Made by a program: the position numbers and the translations under genes. From Actinomycetota bacterium (GTDB lineage Bacteria; Actinomycetota; Geothermincolia; Geothermincolales; RBG-13-55-18): 39,622 bases of DNA. A model generated the notes under the pieces. It was not told where the DNA came from and ran no database searches. It saw nothing but the letters and a program-made list of their open reading frames with translations. Shown one piece after another: positions 16,484 through 23,919 of the stretch; position 1 is the stretch's first letter, and every line of letters begins with the position of its first letter. Location of the stretch: assembly GCA_003598015.1 (NCBI GenBank), contig QZKE01000012.1, positions 1 through 39,622 of the forward strand, read 5' to 3'.

Positions 16484-17941
16484 TCAATACTTGGTGGTCA
16501 TGTACCATTCCCAGGGCAGGCGCACGAGCAGGCGCTCCGCCATCCTCCGCTTCCAGGCGTAGGGAATGCGCCCGCTGGAGAGCATGAAGTCGACGCTGCG
16601 CTCCAGTGGCCTGGACAACGATGACGGCAGGGTGAAGATCTGGTTGTAGAGCCAGGCCAGGGGGGTGAAGAACTCGCTCACCAGCTCCATCTGGTTATCG
16701 CTGATGCCGCCCAGCTTGAGGGCGGAGCGGCGCGTGAAGAGAGTATCGGTATCGTCGGTAACGAAGAGGCCCTCCTCCCGGCAGGTGTGGTACAGCTCCG
16801 TCCCCGGGAAGGGATAGAAGACGGTGATCTGGGTGATGCCCGGCTCGGCGCGCCCGTTGAGCTTGATGGTATCCAGTACCATGGAGAAGTCCTCCTGGGG
16901 GAAACCCATCATGTTCAGGGATACGGTTCCGATACCGTATTTGCGGCAGAGGCGGAAGGCATCGAGGATGCGCTCGTCGCTCATCCTGCGCCCCAGGACA
17001 TTGCCCCTCAGCCAGGGATTGCCGCTCTCGATGCCCATGCAGATGGTCTTGCACCCCGCCTCCTTGAGCCTGGCGATCTTCTCCTCGTCCAGGAGGTCGA
17101 CGCGGGAATTGCAGATGAAGGGCAGGTCCACCCGGCGCGGATATTCGCGTACGAACTCCTCGAACCACTTGGGGCGCAGGGTGAGTATATCGTCGTCGAA
17201 GCGGACATGGTCTATCCCCTCGGCAGTGGCGGCCAGCTCCTCGATCTCACTGAGCACGTTGTCCACGCTGCGGAAGCGCACGTAATGCCCCCCGTTGGGG
17301 TAGACGCTCTTCTGGGCGTGATTCGAGCAGTACCGGCAGTGGTAAGGGCAGCCCCGTGAGGCCATCACGCTGATGCGCTCCAACTGGTCCGGTGCCATAC
17401 GCTCCATATCGAAAATAGAGCGGTCCGGAAAGGGCAGCGCATCCAGGTCCTCCAGGAGGGGGCGCACGGGAACGGCGAAGTCCCTGCCGCGCCAGCGGCC
17501 CATGAGACTCGCGACCTCGTCCACTTGGCCGCGCCCCTCCAGGGATTCCACCAGTTCCACCAGGGCTGCCTCCCCCTCGCCCACGCAGACGAAGTCGATG
17601 CTCTCCTCCTCGAGGGTGCCCAGGGGATCCAGGGTGGGGTGGACGCCGCCCACCACCACCGGAAGGCCGGTCTCCTCCTTGGCCCAGCGCGCCATCTGCC
17701 TCACCTTGGAGAACATCAGGCTGGTGGAGGAGAAGGCGACCAGCCCGGCGTCCCGGGAGCAGAGCCATTCCAGGAATCCCTCGCGGCCGGCAGGGTCCAC
17801 CAGGTGCAGGAAGGCGGTCTCGTGCCCGGCCTCAGCGAGCACGGCGGAGAGGTAGCCGCTGCCGAGATGCACCCTCCCCTGGGGCTCACCCTCGATGCAG
17901 CCGGAGTGGTAGTAATCGGGATATATCAGGGCAATACGCAT
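16484..17941 (-). CDS. B12-binding-domain radical SAM protein
   Basis: Radical SAM enzyme of the class with an N-terminal cobalamin-binding domain (BchE/HpnP/methylase-like). The ATG at 17941 opens MRIALIYPDYY, the typical first strand of the B12-binding domain, with purine-rich GAGCGAGG upstream; the frame extends further upstream but that part is not family-like. Residues about 1-140 show the Rossmann pattern (LVAFSSTSLMF, LPVVVGGVHPTLDP, IDFVCVGEGE). The [4Fe-4S]-binding cysteines are C198, C202 and C205 in SRGCPYHCRYCSN. A TIM-barrel-like core (HVRFDDDIL, ICMGIESGNPWLR, VSLNMMGFPQED) and a C-terminal extension follow. Such enzymes mostly methylate unactivated carbons or modify lipids and tetrapyrroles; the substrate here is unknown. 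It is divergent from the crotonase gene across 191 bp. Confidence 0.88.
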   Translation of the reverse strand: MRIALIYPDYYHSGCIEGEPQGRVHLGSGYLSAVLAEAGHETAFLHLVDPAGREGFLEWLCSRDAGLVAFSSTSLMFSKVRQMARWAKEETGLPVVVGGVHPTLDPLGTLEEESIDFVCVGEGEAALVELVESLEGRGQVDEVASLMGRWRGRDFAVPVRPLLEDLDALPFPDRSIFDMERMAPDQLERISVMASRGCPYHCRYCSNHAQKSVYPNGGHYVRFRSVDNVLSEIEELAATAEGIDHVRFDDDILTLRPKWFEEFVREYPRRVDLPFICNSRVDLLDEEKIARLKEAGCKTICMGIESGNPWLRGNVLGRRMSDERILDAFRLCRKYGIGTVSLNMMGFPQEDFSMVLDTIKLNGRAEPGITQITVFYPFPGTELYHTCREEGLFVTDDTDTLFTRRSALKLGGISDNQMELVSEFFTPLAWLYNQIFTLPSSLSRPLERSVDFMLSSGRIPYAWKRRMAERLLVRLPWEWYMTTKY

Positions 17942-18132
17942 GCCTCGCTCCGCTCCCTCCCTCGCTGTACGTACGGCTATTCTATGATAGTCGAAACGCT
18001 CCATGCAGTAAAAAGCCGTTTGTGGTTGAATAAAAAGGTATCGGGTCGGCCGCCGCGCAAAGCTGGTCGAGATCTTGAAGTCATGAATCTCGCGGGGCAC
18101 CAGCGCTCGTACATACCGGCAAGGGAGGATGC

Positions 18133-18924
18133 ATGGACCAGAAGGCCTTTATCGTTGAGACAGTGGATGGCGTGGCGCGCTGCAGTATGAACCGCCCCGA
18201 GGATATGAACGCTCTCAGCGTGGAGTTGGGGTATCCCATGGTCGAAGGGCTTGCGCAAGTGCTCGACGACGACAGCGCAAGGGTCATCATCCTGCGCGGA
18301 GAGGGCGGGCACTTCTGCTCCGGTGCGGACCTGACCCTGCTGGGAGAGAACCTGGACCCCGTCTTTCTCAACGAGAGCATGAAGGCGCTGGGAGAGGTCA
18401 TTCTCAGGCTTTACGAGGGGCCCAAGCCGGTCATCACCGAGGTGGACGGCTTCGCGGTGGGAGGAGGGTTGGGGCTGGCCCTGGCCTCGGACATAACCTA
18501 CGCGACGGAGCGAGCCCTCTTCTGCATGGGTTTCATCAGGATCGCCGCCACGCCGGATATGGGTTCGTCCTATTTCCTGGCCGAGAGGGTAGGCCTGGCC
18601 AGGGCCAAGGAGATGGCCTTCACCGGAGACCTCGTAGGCGCCGAGGAGGCTTTCCGCATCGGCCTGGTGAACAAGGTCGTGGACCACGAGGAGATCTCCC
18701 GGGAGGTCATGGAGCTGGCGGCCAGGATAGCCAGGCGGCCCCACGCCGCCCTTGCCTCCACCAAGCGCATGTTGAACCGTTCCCACCTGCTGGAGCTACA
18801 GACGGTATTGAGTCTGGAGTCCCACGTCCAGCCCATCTCGCTCCTCTCCGAGGAACACCGTGCGGCCATCAGGAAGATCTTCGCACGCTGGGAACAGGGC
18901 CTGGGCGCCCGCGACCCGGACTAA
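18133..18924 (+). CDS. Enoyl-CoA isomerase/hydratase (crotonase) family, PaaG-like
   Basis: Acyl-CoA enzyme of the crotonase fold, 263 residues. The oxyanion-hole motifs are HFCSGADL (about 60-67) and DGFAVGGGLGLALASD (about 105-120). True hydratases carry two catalytic glutamates. Here the first is replaced (GGGLGL, G114) and the second is absent. Instead an aspartate stands in ATPDMGSSYF (D142), as in PaaG-type isomerases (VPDSGG). I therefore favour a double-bond isomerase or ring-modifying role over hydration. The ATG at 18133 has GGGAGG upstream. It is separated from the catabolic cluster by two acyltransferases and a hairpin array, so joint function with that cluster is only possible. 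Confidence 0.88.
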   Translation: MDQKAFIVETVDGVARCSMNRPEDMNALSVELGYPMVEGLAQVLDDDSARVIILRGEGGHFCSGADLTLLGENLDPVFLNESMKALGEVILRLYEGPKPVITEVDGFAVGGGLGLALASDITYATERALFCMGFIRIAATPDMGSSYFLAERVGLARAKEMAFTGDLVGAEEAFRIGLVNKVVDHEEISREVMELAARIARRPHAALASTKRMLNRSHLLELQTVLSLESHVQPISLLSEEHRAAIRKIFARWEQGLGARDPD

Positions 18925-18945
18925 GCAACCCCATTCGACAGTATG

Positions 18946-18961
18946 CATCGCGAAAGCGATG
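18946..18961 (+). ncRNA. Perfect GAAA-capped hairpin leading the tandem array
   Basis: CATCGC and GCGATG form a perfect 6-bp stem closed by a GAAA tetraloop, 22 bp after the crotonase stop. A second perfect stem, CGCAC-GAA-GTGCG (18966-18978), follows within five bases. Stable RNA structure is suggested, but expression is not shown. Confidence 0.4.
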
Positions 18962-18970
18962 ACGGCGCAC

Positions 18971-19244
18971 GAAGTGCGGCGGCACGGTGCCAGTCGCCTG
19001 TCCTGGCGAAGCCAGGCCAGGCCTGGCACGTGTACGTATGGATATGGGCGGAAGTGCGGCGGCCTGTCCTGGCGAAGCCAGGCCAGGCCTGGCACGTGTA
19101 CGTATGGATATGGGCGGAAGTGCGGCGGCACGGTGCCAGTCGCCTGTCCTGGCGAAGCCAGGCCTGGCACGTGTACGTATGGATATGGGCGGAAGTGCGG
19201 CACGGTGCCAGTCGCCTGTCGTGGCACCGGTACGTATCGATCGG
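18971..19244 (+). repeat. Tandem array of 3.5 hairpin-rich units (66-80 bp)
   Basis: Units run 18971-19050 (80 bp), 19051-19116 (66 bp), 19117-19191 (75 bp) and a diverged partial unit 19192-19244. Each starts GAAGTGCGGC and, in the first three, ends GGATATGGGCG. The length differences come from two clean deletions: 14 bp containing CACGGTGCCAG in unit 2, and 5 bp in the CCAGG run of unit 3. Each full unit contains CCTGGC-GAA-GCCAGG, a perfect 6-bp stem with a GAA loop (19002-19016 in unit 1). The rest of 18925-19444, apart from the leading hairpins and the motif at 19400, shows nothing I can support as a gene. Confidence 0.75.
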
Positions 19245-19399
19245 ACCCGCATGCAAGCGGATAATCCGGACTTCCCAGACCCTATGATGCTACTATTGAG
19301 GCTGTAGGGTCGGGTCTGTTCCGTTCCGGCGTTTCGCCCGCATGGGCTTCATATAGGGCTTCGATGTCTCGGCAGGATACTGGCGCCCAATCATTTGCT

Positions 19400-19416
19400 T
19401 GCACTTCGCGGAGAAG
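19400..19416 (+). repeat. 17-bp palindromic motif, copy 2
   Basis: TGCACTTCGCGGAGAAG differs by one base from 8129-8145 and lies 28 bp upstream of the acyltransferase start codon. Confidence 0.35.
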
Positions 19417-19444
19417 AACCTGATCGTTTAAGGGGGGTTCCACA

Positions 19445-20179
19445 ATGGATGCGAAGACCGCATGGCTCTACGCCAAGGGCTACTCTTTTCTGGCACGCAA
19501 CATGCTGGCGGGCAAGGTGGTCAACAAGACCCTGGACGCGCTTGCCTGGCTCGACTACCGCCTGCTCATCTATCTATCCATGTGGCACCCCGACTATGAA
19601 AGCCGCATGAGGCTCCTGCGCAAGCGGGGAGTCCAGATAGGAGAGCATTCCGGGGTGGATCTGGGCGTATGGATCGAGATGACCACGCCGCGCTCGGTGA
19701 TCATAGGGGACTACGTGGGGATAGGATACGGGTCCGCGATAATCGCCCATGATGCCAGCGTGAACATACTGGTCGATCTGCCCATGCGGGTGAAACCCAC
19801 TCGCATCGGCGATCGATCCATCCTCGGCTACTTCACCATCGTCATGCCCGGGGTCCAGATCGGGGAGTATTGCGGAGTCGTGGCGGGTTCGGTGGTGACC
19901 AAAGACGTCCCGGATGGAACGGTGGTAGCCGGCAATCCCGCCAGGAAGCTCTTCAATTCGGAAGATATCATCCTGGCCTGGCAGGAGGACATGAAGGTTC
20001 ATCCCGAACTGTATTACGATCATCCCAACCCCTTGCGCCCTCCCTCCTCCCCCTACGATCACCTCGTCAAATGGAGAGAGGAGGGGGTGAAGATCCAGGA
20101 TTGGACCAGGATACGCACCGGTACCCCCTTCGATCATATCCTGGAGGCCAAACTGAGGCATGGGAAGATCCCGGGATGA
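19445..20179 (+). CDS. Hexapeptide-repeat (left-handed beta helix) acyltransferase
   Basis: Acetyl- or acyltransferase of the LbH family (maltose/galactoside O-acetyltransferase, DapH and WbbJ relatives). About 60 N-terminal residues are mainly helical. The hexapeptide helix then runs from about residue 65 to 160: GVQIGEHSGVDLG, SVIIGDYVGIGYGSAIIAHD, TRIGDRSILGYFTIVMPGVQIG, GVVAGSVVTKDVPDG. The family ending VVAGNPARKLF follows. The histidine in IIAHD is a plausible catalytic residue. A longer than usual tail of about 60 residues has no recognised motif. The ATG at 19445 has AGGGGGG about 8 bp upstream. Its stop overlaps the start of the next acyltransferase (ATGA), so both are translated together and probably modify the same glycan or glycolipid. 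Confidence 0.88.
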   Translation: MDAKTAWLYAKGYSFLARNMLAGKVVNKTLDALAWLDYRLLIYLSMWHPDYESRMRLLRKRGVQIGEHSGVDLGVWIEMTTPRSVIIGDYVGIGYGSAIIAHDASVNILVDLPMRVKPTRIGDRSILGYFTIVMPGVQIGEYCGVVAGSVVTKDVPDGTVVAGNPARKLFNSEDIILAWQEDMKVHPELYYDHPNPLRPPSSPYDHLVKWREEGVKIQDWTRIRTGTPFDHILEAKLRHGKIPG

Positions 20180-21210
20180 AAAGGGTTGGGGGGCGAGAGG
20201 GGCCGGACTCTCCCTTGCAGCGTGGGGACAGCGGGGTTGCCGAGAAAGCGAATCTACCACTCCGGCGCAAAGCGTTCTTCCTGTGCGTGGATTATTTCGC
20301 CCTGTGCCTGTTCGATTTCAGCCGTTTTCTCTCGCGCTTTGCACCTCCCTCCTGGCTGTTTGCGCTCTTCTCCGGCATAGGGCGCGCCCTCTTCCATGTA
20401 AGGACGGGGATGCGCCGGGATCTGCTCGAGAAGATATCCGAAGCCATGCCGGAACTTGCTGCGCGAGAGGTCTCCCGTATCGGCCTCCAGGCCTGCGTTT
20501 CCGCCACCCTGCCCATGTTCGATCTTCTCGTCTTCGGGAGCCGTCGCCGTGAATACGCGGCGGGGCTGAGCGTCCAGGGGTGGGAGCACCTGGAGAAGGC
20601 GGAAGCGGCCGGGCGGGGCGTGATATTCCTTTTCGCCCATATCGGGGCGTATGGGACCTCGCCCGCGGTCCTGGCCCATCTGGGCAAGCCCTTTACTCCC
20701 GTGATGTTCCACCCCGAGGATACGCCGATCCCACGCAGTTCCGCCGCCATCGACCTATACGGCGAATCGCTGGGATGCGACCCCGAGGGACCCGTGTTCT
20801 GGGCTGGAGATGACACCGTCTCCCGGGTGCGGGAGCACCTCGGCAGGGGGAGGCGCGTGGGCATCGCCTTCGACGTGCCCGGCACCTGCATCGTCCCCCT
20901 CTTCGGGCGCCCCGCGGCCATGGCCGACGGGATAGCGCACTTCGCGTGCGATACCGGCGCCCCCGTGATCCCCTTCTCCCTTCTGCGGGGGAGGGGGGTG
21001 CTCGAGCGCCGCCTTACTTTCTATCCTCCTCTCGCCGGGCCCGGGTGCGGAGAACGCCGAGAGGACGTGAAGATGATAATGCGGGAGGTAGCCGCGGCCG
21101 CGGAGAGCCAGATAAGGTCGGCCCCGGGGCAGTGGATGAGCTGGTTCGGCCTCTGGCACTGGTGGAAGAAGGCCGAGGAACTGCGGGCGCCAGGCGAGGT
21201 ATCCGCCTAG
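20176..21210 (+). CDS. LpxL/PatA-like lysophospholipid acyltransferase family protein
   Basis: Relative of lipid A lauroyl transferases (LpxL/HtrB) and of actinobacterial phosphatidylinositol-mannoside acyltransferases. The ATG at 20176 overlaps the previous stop and gives 344 residues. A hydrophobic N-terminal region (about 33-75) would place it at the membrane. The core has GRGVIFLFAHIGAYG (H155), FTPVMFHPED, and GIAFDVPG; the end GQWMSWFGLWHWWK matches the family's C-terminal EQW...RRWK pattern. LpxL enzymes have His-x4-Glu; here the glutamate position is G160, so the usual catalytic pair is incomplete. Another acidic residue may replace it. With the coupled hexapeptide transferase it suggests acylation of an envelope glycolipid. 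Confidence 0.78.
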   Translation: MKRVGGREGPDSPLQRGDSGVAEKANLPLRRKAFFLCVDYFALCLFDFSRFLSRFAPPSWLFALFSGIGRALFHVRTGMRRDLLEKISEAMPELAAREVSRIGLQACVSATLPMFDLLVFGSRRREYAAGLSVQGWEHLEKAEAAGRGVIFLFAHIGAYGTSPAVLAHLGKPFTPVMFHPEDTPIPRSSAAIDLYGESLGCDPEGPVFWAGDDTVSRVREHLGRGRRVGIAFDVPGTCIVPLFGRPAAMADGIAHFACDTGAPVIPFSLLRGRGVLERRLTFYPPLAGPGCGERREDVKMIMREVAAAAESQIRSAPGQWMSWFGLWHWWKKAEELRAPGEVSA

Positions 21211-21236
21211 GATCGTGGATGGTTCCACGAAGGTTC

Positions 21237-21265
21237 TTGACGGCATGAGCGTATGGTGATAATTT
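21237..21265 (+). promoter_or_regulatory. Promoter of the tetR gene
   Basis: TTGACG (21237-21242) and TAATTT (21260-21265) are separated by 17 bp. The operator at 21264-21283 overlaps the -10 end and the expected transcription start, which fits autorepression. Confidence 0.45.
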
Positions 21266-21283
21266 GTGAGCGTTAACTCACAA
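21264..21283. promoter_or_regulatory. Palindromic operator upstream of tetR
   Basis: TTGTGAGCGTTAACTCACAA has perfect 7-bp arms around a 6-bp centre. It lies 33 bp before the tetR start. Its inner pattern GTGAG-N6-CTCAC recurs as GTAAG-N6-CTTAC at 21993-22008 before the catabolic genes. Confidence 0.7.
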
Positions 21284-21315
21284 TATAGGAACATGAACTG
21301 CGATAAGGGACCGGA

Positions 21316-21924
21316 ATGAGCATAGTCGACAAGGCGAAGGAGAAATACGAGCAGTACGAGCTGCAACATAGAAGGATAATCCAGGCTGCCATAAAAGTCT
21401 TCTCCGAGAGAAACTACGACGTGGGCACCATGGCCATGATCGCCGAGGAGGCGGGCATCTCCGAGGCCATGCTCTACAAGCATTTCGACGGCAAGAAGGA
21501 GCTTTTCGTCACCTGCTTCCAGGAGATCGTCGCCGAGTTGATGGCCCGCTACCGGGAATGCTACAAAGAGAATCCGGACGACCCGCTGCAGTACCTGGAG
21601 GACAGCGCGGCCGCATATCTTGACTACATCAAGTCTTCCGACGGCGGCTCCAAGTACTTTTCGCATCTTCTCAGCAGTACCTACGATCCCGAGCTCAAGA
21701 AGCCCCTGGTGGATTATTTCAAGGCCAGTGTGAGCACGGTGAAGGGCGCCCTGGATCGAGCCAAGGCGGCTGGAGACCTGGGCTCCGATGTCGACACCGA
21801 GCTCCTGGCCTGGGATTACGTCGGCCAGTATTACGGCCTCATCCTGGCCAGGGAGATGAATATGAGATCGATGCTGGACGAGGCGAGGGTGCGCGCTTTC
21901 GTGCGCGCGATGTTCCAGAGGTAA
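21316..21924 (+). CDS. TetR/AcrR-family transcriptional regulator
   Basis: DNA-binding repressor of 202 residues. The helix-turn-helix lies at about residues 20-65: RIIQAAIKVFSERNYD, TMAMIAEEAGISEAMLYKHFDGKKELF. The C-terminal part is a helical ligand and dimer domain, typical in length. Its ligand is probably an acyl-CoA or related intermediate of the downstream cluster, as for FadR and PaaR relatives; this is inference from context. The ATG at 21316 follows AAGGGA. It is transcribed in the same direction as the catabolic genes, with 132 bp between, and that gap holds a second matching operator. Confidence 0.93.
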   Translation: MSIVDKAKEKYEQYELQHRRIIQAAIKVFSERNYDVGTMAMIAEEAGISEAMLYKHFDGKKELFVTCFQEIVAELMARYRECYKENPDDPLQYLEDSAAAYLDYIKSSDGGSKYFSHLLSSTYDPELKKPLVDYFKASVSTVKGALDRAKAAGDLGSDVDTELLAWDYVGQYYGLILAREMNMRSMLDEARVRAFVRAMFQR

Positions 21925-21991
21925 GCAGCCGGGTTCGCGGACCTGAAGGGGGAGACAAAGGATACGGGAACAACGATTTATTATGCTCAAA

Positions 21992-22009
21992 CGTAAGTAT
22001 ACACTTACG
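21992..22009. promoter_or_regulatory. Palindromic operator before the catabolic cluster
   Basis: CGTAAGT and ACTTACG are perfect 7-bp arms around ATAC. A -10-like TATACA (21998-22003) lies inside the palindrome, so a bound repressor would block the promoter. The ATG of the amidohydrolase is 48 bp downstream. Confidence 0.65.
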
Positions 22010-22056
22010 AATCGTGATTTTATGCTTGCGGCCGGTCTTGAAAGGAGGAGAAAGAG

Positions 22057-22980
22057 ATGATCGTCGATTGTCACGTGCATATCTGGATCCCGGGGATGGT
22101 GCCCCTGGCCTACGAGGAGGGCTGCATCCGCACCATGGTCCTGGCAGCGGGGAGAGCCCTGGGGCAGAAGTTCACCTTCGAGCAGGGCAAGGAGATGCTC
22201 TACCCCATGCTCCAGGACGAGAAGGGCGAGAAATACATTGCGCATATGGACGAGGCGGGCATCGACAAGGCGGTGCTCTTCGGTGTGGACTTCGGCGAGG
22301 AACTGGGGGAGCCCGAGATCCCCATCTTCGAGATGAACCGCATGTACGCGGACCTGTGCAAGGCCCATCCCGACCGTTTCGTGGCCCTGTGCGCCATCGA
22401 CCCGCGCCGTAAGGGGGCCATGGACCACATCACCCGCTGCATCGAGGAGTGGGGTATGAAGGGCATCAAGCTCCATCCCTCCGCCGGCTTCAACCCCATG
22501 GATCCGGTGATGTATCCCGTGTACGAGAAGTGCGCGGAATGGGACCTGCCCCTGCTCTTCCATTCCGGCGCCCAGCCGGCCGCGCCGGTGGTGCTGGAGA
22601 CGGCCCGCCCGGTGTGGATCGCGGAGGCGGCCAGCAAGTTCCCCGGCACCAAGTTCATCGCCGCCCACTTCGGCATGGACTGGTGGCCCGAGGCCATCAT
22701 GTTCGGCCGCCTGCTGCCCAACCTCTACTTCGACTGCTCCTACTGGCAGCTCCTCTTCGGCCTGCACGCGGAGGAGTACTACTCGCTGCTGCGCCGCTTC
22801 ATCGACGACTGCGGCCCGGAGAAAGTGCTGTGGGGTACCGATACCCCCCTCCCCAACGTGCTCGTACCGCCCAAGGAGTGGCTGGACATCCATCTGAACC
22901 CCAGGACGGAGATCGCCTTCACCGCCGAGGAGATAAAGACCATCACCGAGACCAACTCCGAGCAGCTCTTCAAGCTCTAG
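22057..22980 (+). CDS. Amidohydrolase_2 family metal-dependent hydrolase/decarboxylase
   Basis: TIM-barrel metalloenzyme of the Amidohydro_2 group (ACMSD, gamma-resorcylate decarboxylase and ring-opening hydrolases), 307 residues. Visible metal and catalytic motifs are H6 and H8 in DCHVHIW, the lysine/histidine segment GIKLHPS, the histidine in FIAAHFGMDWW, and the aspartate in LWGTDTPLPN. Members either hydrolyse C-C/C-O bonds or decarboxylate; the sequence does not decide which. AAGGAGG lies well placed upstream. As the first gene of the cluster behind the operator at 21992, it probably acts early, on a free acid or lactone, or removes a carboxyl group. Confidence 0.88.
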   Translation: MIVDCHVHIWIPGMVPLAYEEGCIRTMVLAAGRALGQKFTFEQGKEMLYPMLQDEKGEKYIAHMDEAGIDKAVLFGVDFGEELGEPEIPIFEMNRMYADLCKAHPDRFVALCAIDPRRKGAMDHITRCIEEWGMKGIKLHPSAGFNPMDPVMYPVYEKCAEWDLPLLFHSGAQPAAPVVLETARPVWIAEAASKFPGTKFIAAHFGMDWWPEAIMFGRLLPNLYFDCSYWQLLFGLHAEEYYSLLRRFIDDCGPEKVLWGTDTPLPNVLVPPKEWLDIHLNPRTEIAFTAEEIKTITETNSEQLFKL

Positions 22981-23003
22981 AAACGAGAAAGCGAGGTGCG
23001 AAC

Positions 23004-23471
23004 ATGGTCAACGAAGCCATCGTGGGGATGGAGTTCCCGCCCTTCGAGTTGCCTATCGAGAAAGGCAAGATCAAGGAGTTTGCGAGATCCCTGGGGGACA
23101 AGAACCCGCTCTACAGCGACGAGGAACTGGCGAAGAGCATGGGGTTCAGGTCCATTCCCGCCCCACTCACCTTCACCGCGACCTTCCTGCACCACGTGCC
23201 CGACGAGAATTTCCTCCTCAACATGATGCAGGAGATGGGCATCTCCGTAGCCACCAGCGTACACGGAGAATCCGAGTTCGAGTACCTCGCGCCCGTATGC
23301 GCGGGTGACGTGCTGACCGTCGCCGTCAGGGTGCTAGACTACTACCAGAAGGAGGGCAAGCGCGGGGGGAAGATGAACTTCATTACCGTCGAATCCTCCT
23401 ATACCAACCAGGATGGAGAGCTGGTGCAGAAGGACCGCATGCTCTTCATCGAGCGCGAGTCGGCGGTTTGA
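23004..23471 (+). CDS. MaoC-type hotdog subunit, N-terminal-domain (non-catalytic-like) type
   Basis: Hotdog-fold protein of 155 residues resembling the MaoC_dehydrat_N/HadA or HadC group. The start motif VGMEFPPFELPIEKGKIKEFARSLGDKNPLYSDEE and SIPAPLTFTATFLHH are typical of that group. The classic D-x-N-P-x-H hydratase motif is replaced by GDKNPLYSD, with tyrosine at the histidine position, so this subunit probably needs a catalytic partner. The next gene supplies it. It starts 23 bp after the amidohydrolase with a purine-rich ribosome site. A heterodimeric (R)-specific enoyl-CoA hydratase, as in HadAB or ChsH1-ChsH2, is inferred. Confidence 0.87.
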   Translation: MVNEAIVGMEFPPFELPIEKGKIKEFARSLGDKNPLYSDEELAKSMGFRSIPAPLTFTATFLHHVPDENFLLNMMQEMGISVATSVHGESEFEYLAPVCAGDVLTVAVRVLDYYQKEGKRGGKMNFITVESSYTNQDGELVQKDRMLFIERESAV

Positions 23472-23484
23472 GGGGGGTGCGAAC

Positions 23485-23916
23485 ATGCCGGAAAACAAGC
23501 TCTACTTCGAGGATATCTCCGAGGGCGACGAGTCGCCCGAGCTCTCCCTGGAGGTCACCCGCACCCATATCGTGAAGTACGCCGGGGCGGGCGGCGACTT
23601 CAACCCCATCCACACCGACGAGGCCTTCGCCACCTCCATCGGCCTGCCCTCCGTATTCGCCATGGGCCTGATGCAGGGCGGCTACCTGGCGCGCGCCCTC
23701 GCCGACTGGGTGGGGGTGGGAAACGTCAGGCTGTACAAGATCCGCTTCACCGGGCAGGTGTGGCCGGGAGAGACCATCATCTGCAAGGGGAAGGTCGCGA
23801 GGAAATACGAACAGGATGGGAAAAAGCTCGTCGACTGCGAGCTCTCCGTCGTCAACCATAACGGCGAAAGCAAGATAGCCGGCACGGCCGTCGTCGCCCT
23901 GCCGTCAAAGGAGTGA
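23485..23916 (+). CDS. MaoC-type (R)-enoyl-CoA hydratase, catalytic hotdog subunit
   Basis: Hotdog-fold hydratase of 143 residues. The hydratase-2 motif GAGGDFNPIHTDEAFA gives D38, N40 and H43 as the likely catalytic dyad and its neighbour; SVFAMGLMQGGYLARAL follows as the second conserved block. It adds water to trans-2-enoyl-CoA. The gene begins 13 bp after its partner with AGGGGGG upstream. The pair should work as a heterodimer, with this subunit carrying the active site. It is followed by the acyl-CoA dehydrogenase that would make its enoyl-CoA substrate. Confidence 0.92.
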   Translation: MPENKLYFEDISEGDESPELSLEVTRTHIVKYAGAGGDFNPIHTDEAFATSIGLPSVFAMGLMQGGYLARALADWVGVGNVRLYKIRFTGQVWPGETIICKGKVARKYEQDGKKLVDCELSVVNHNGESKIAGTAVVALPSKE

Positions 23917-23919
23917 GAT

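Noticed and set aside
16484-17941. Radical SAM protein as the missing glycyl radical activase
   Set aside because: It has an N-terminal B12-binding domain and lacks the activase layout (short protein with the cluster motif near the N-terminus). It is also on the opposite strand more than 4 kb away.
18971-19244. Repeats that might be a CRISPR array or a repetitive protein
   Set aside because: The units follow one another directly with no unique spacers, and no cas genes are near. Open frames exist on both strands, but the unit lengths (80, 66, 75 bp) shift the frame and the peptides are low-complexity.
20755-22893. Very long open frame on the minus strand (about 700 codons)
   Set aside because: It lies opposite the acyltransferase, TetR and amidohydrolase genes, all with clear family motifs. 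Its translation is His/Gly/Val-rich and motif-free, as expected from the antisense of GC-rich codons.
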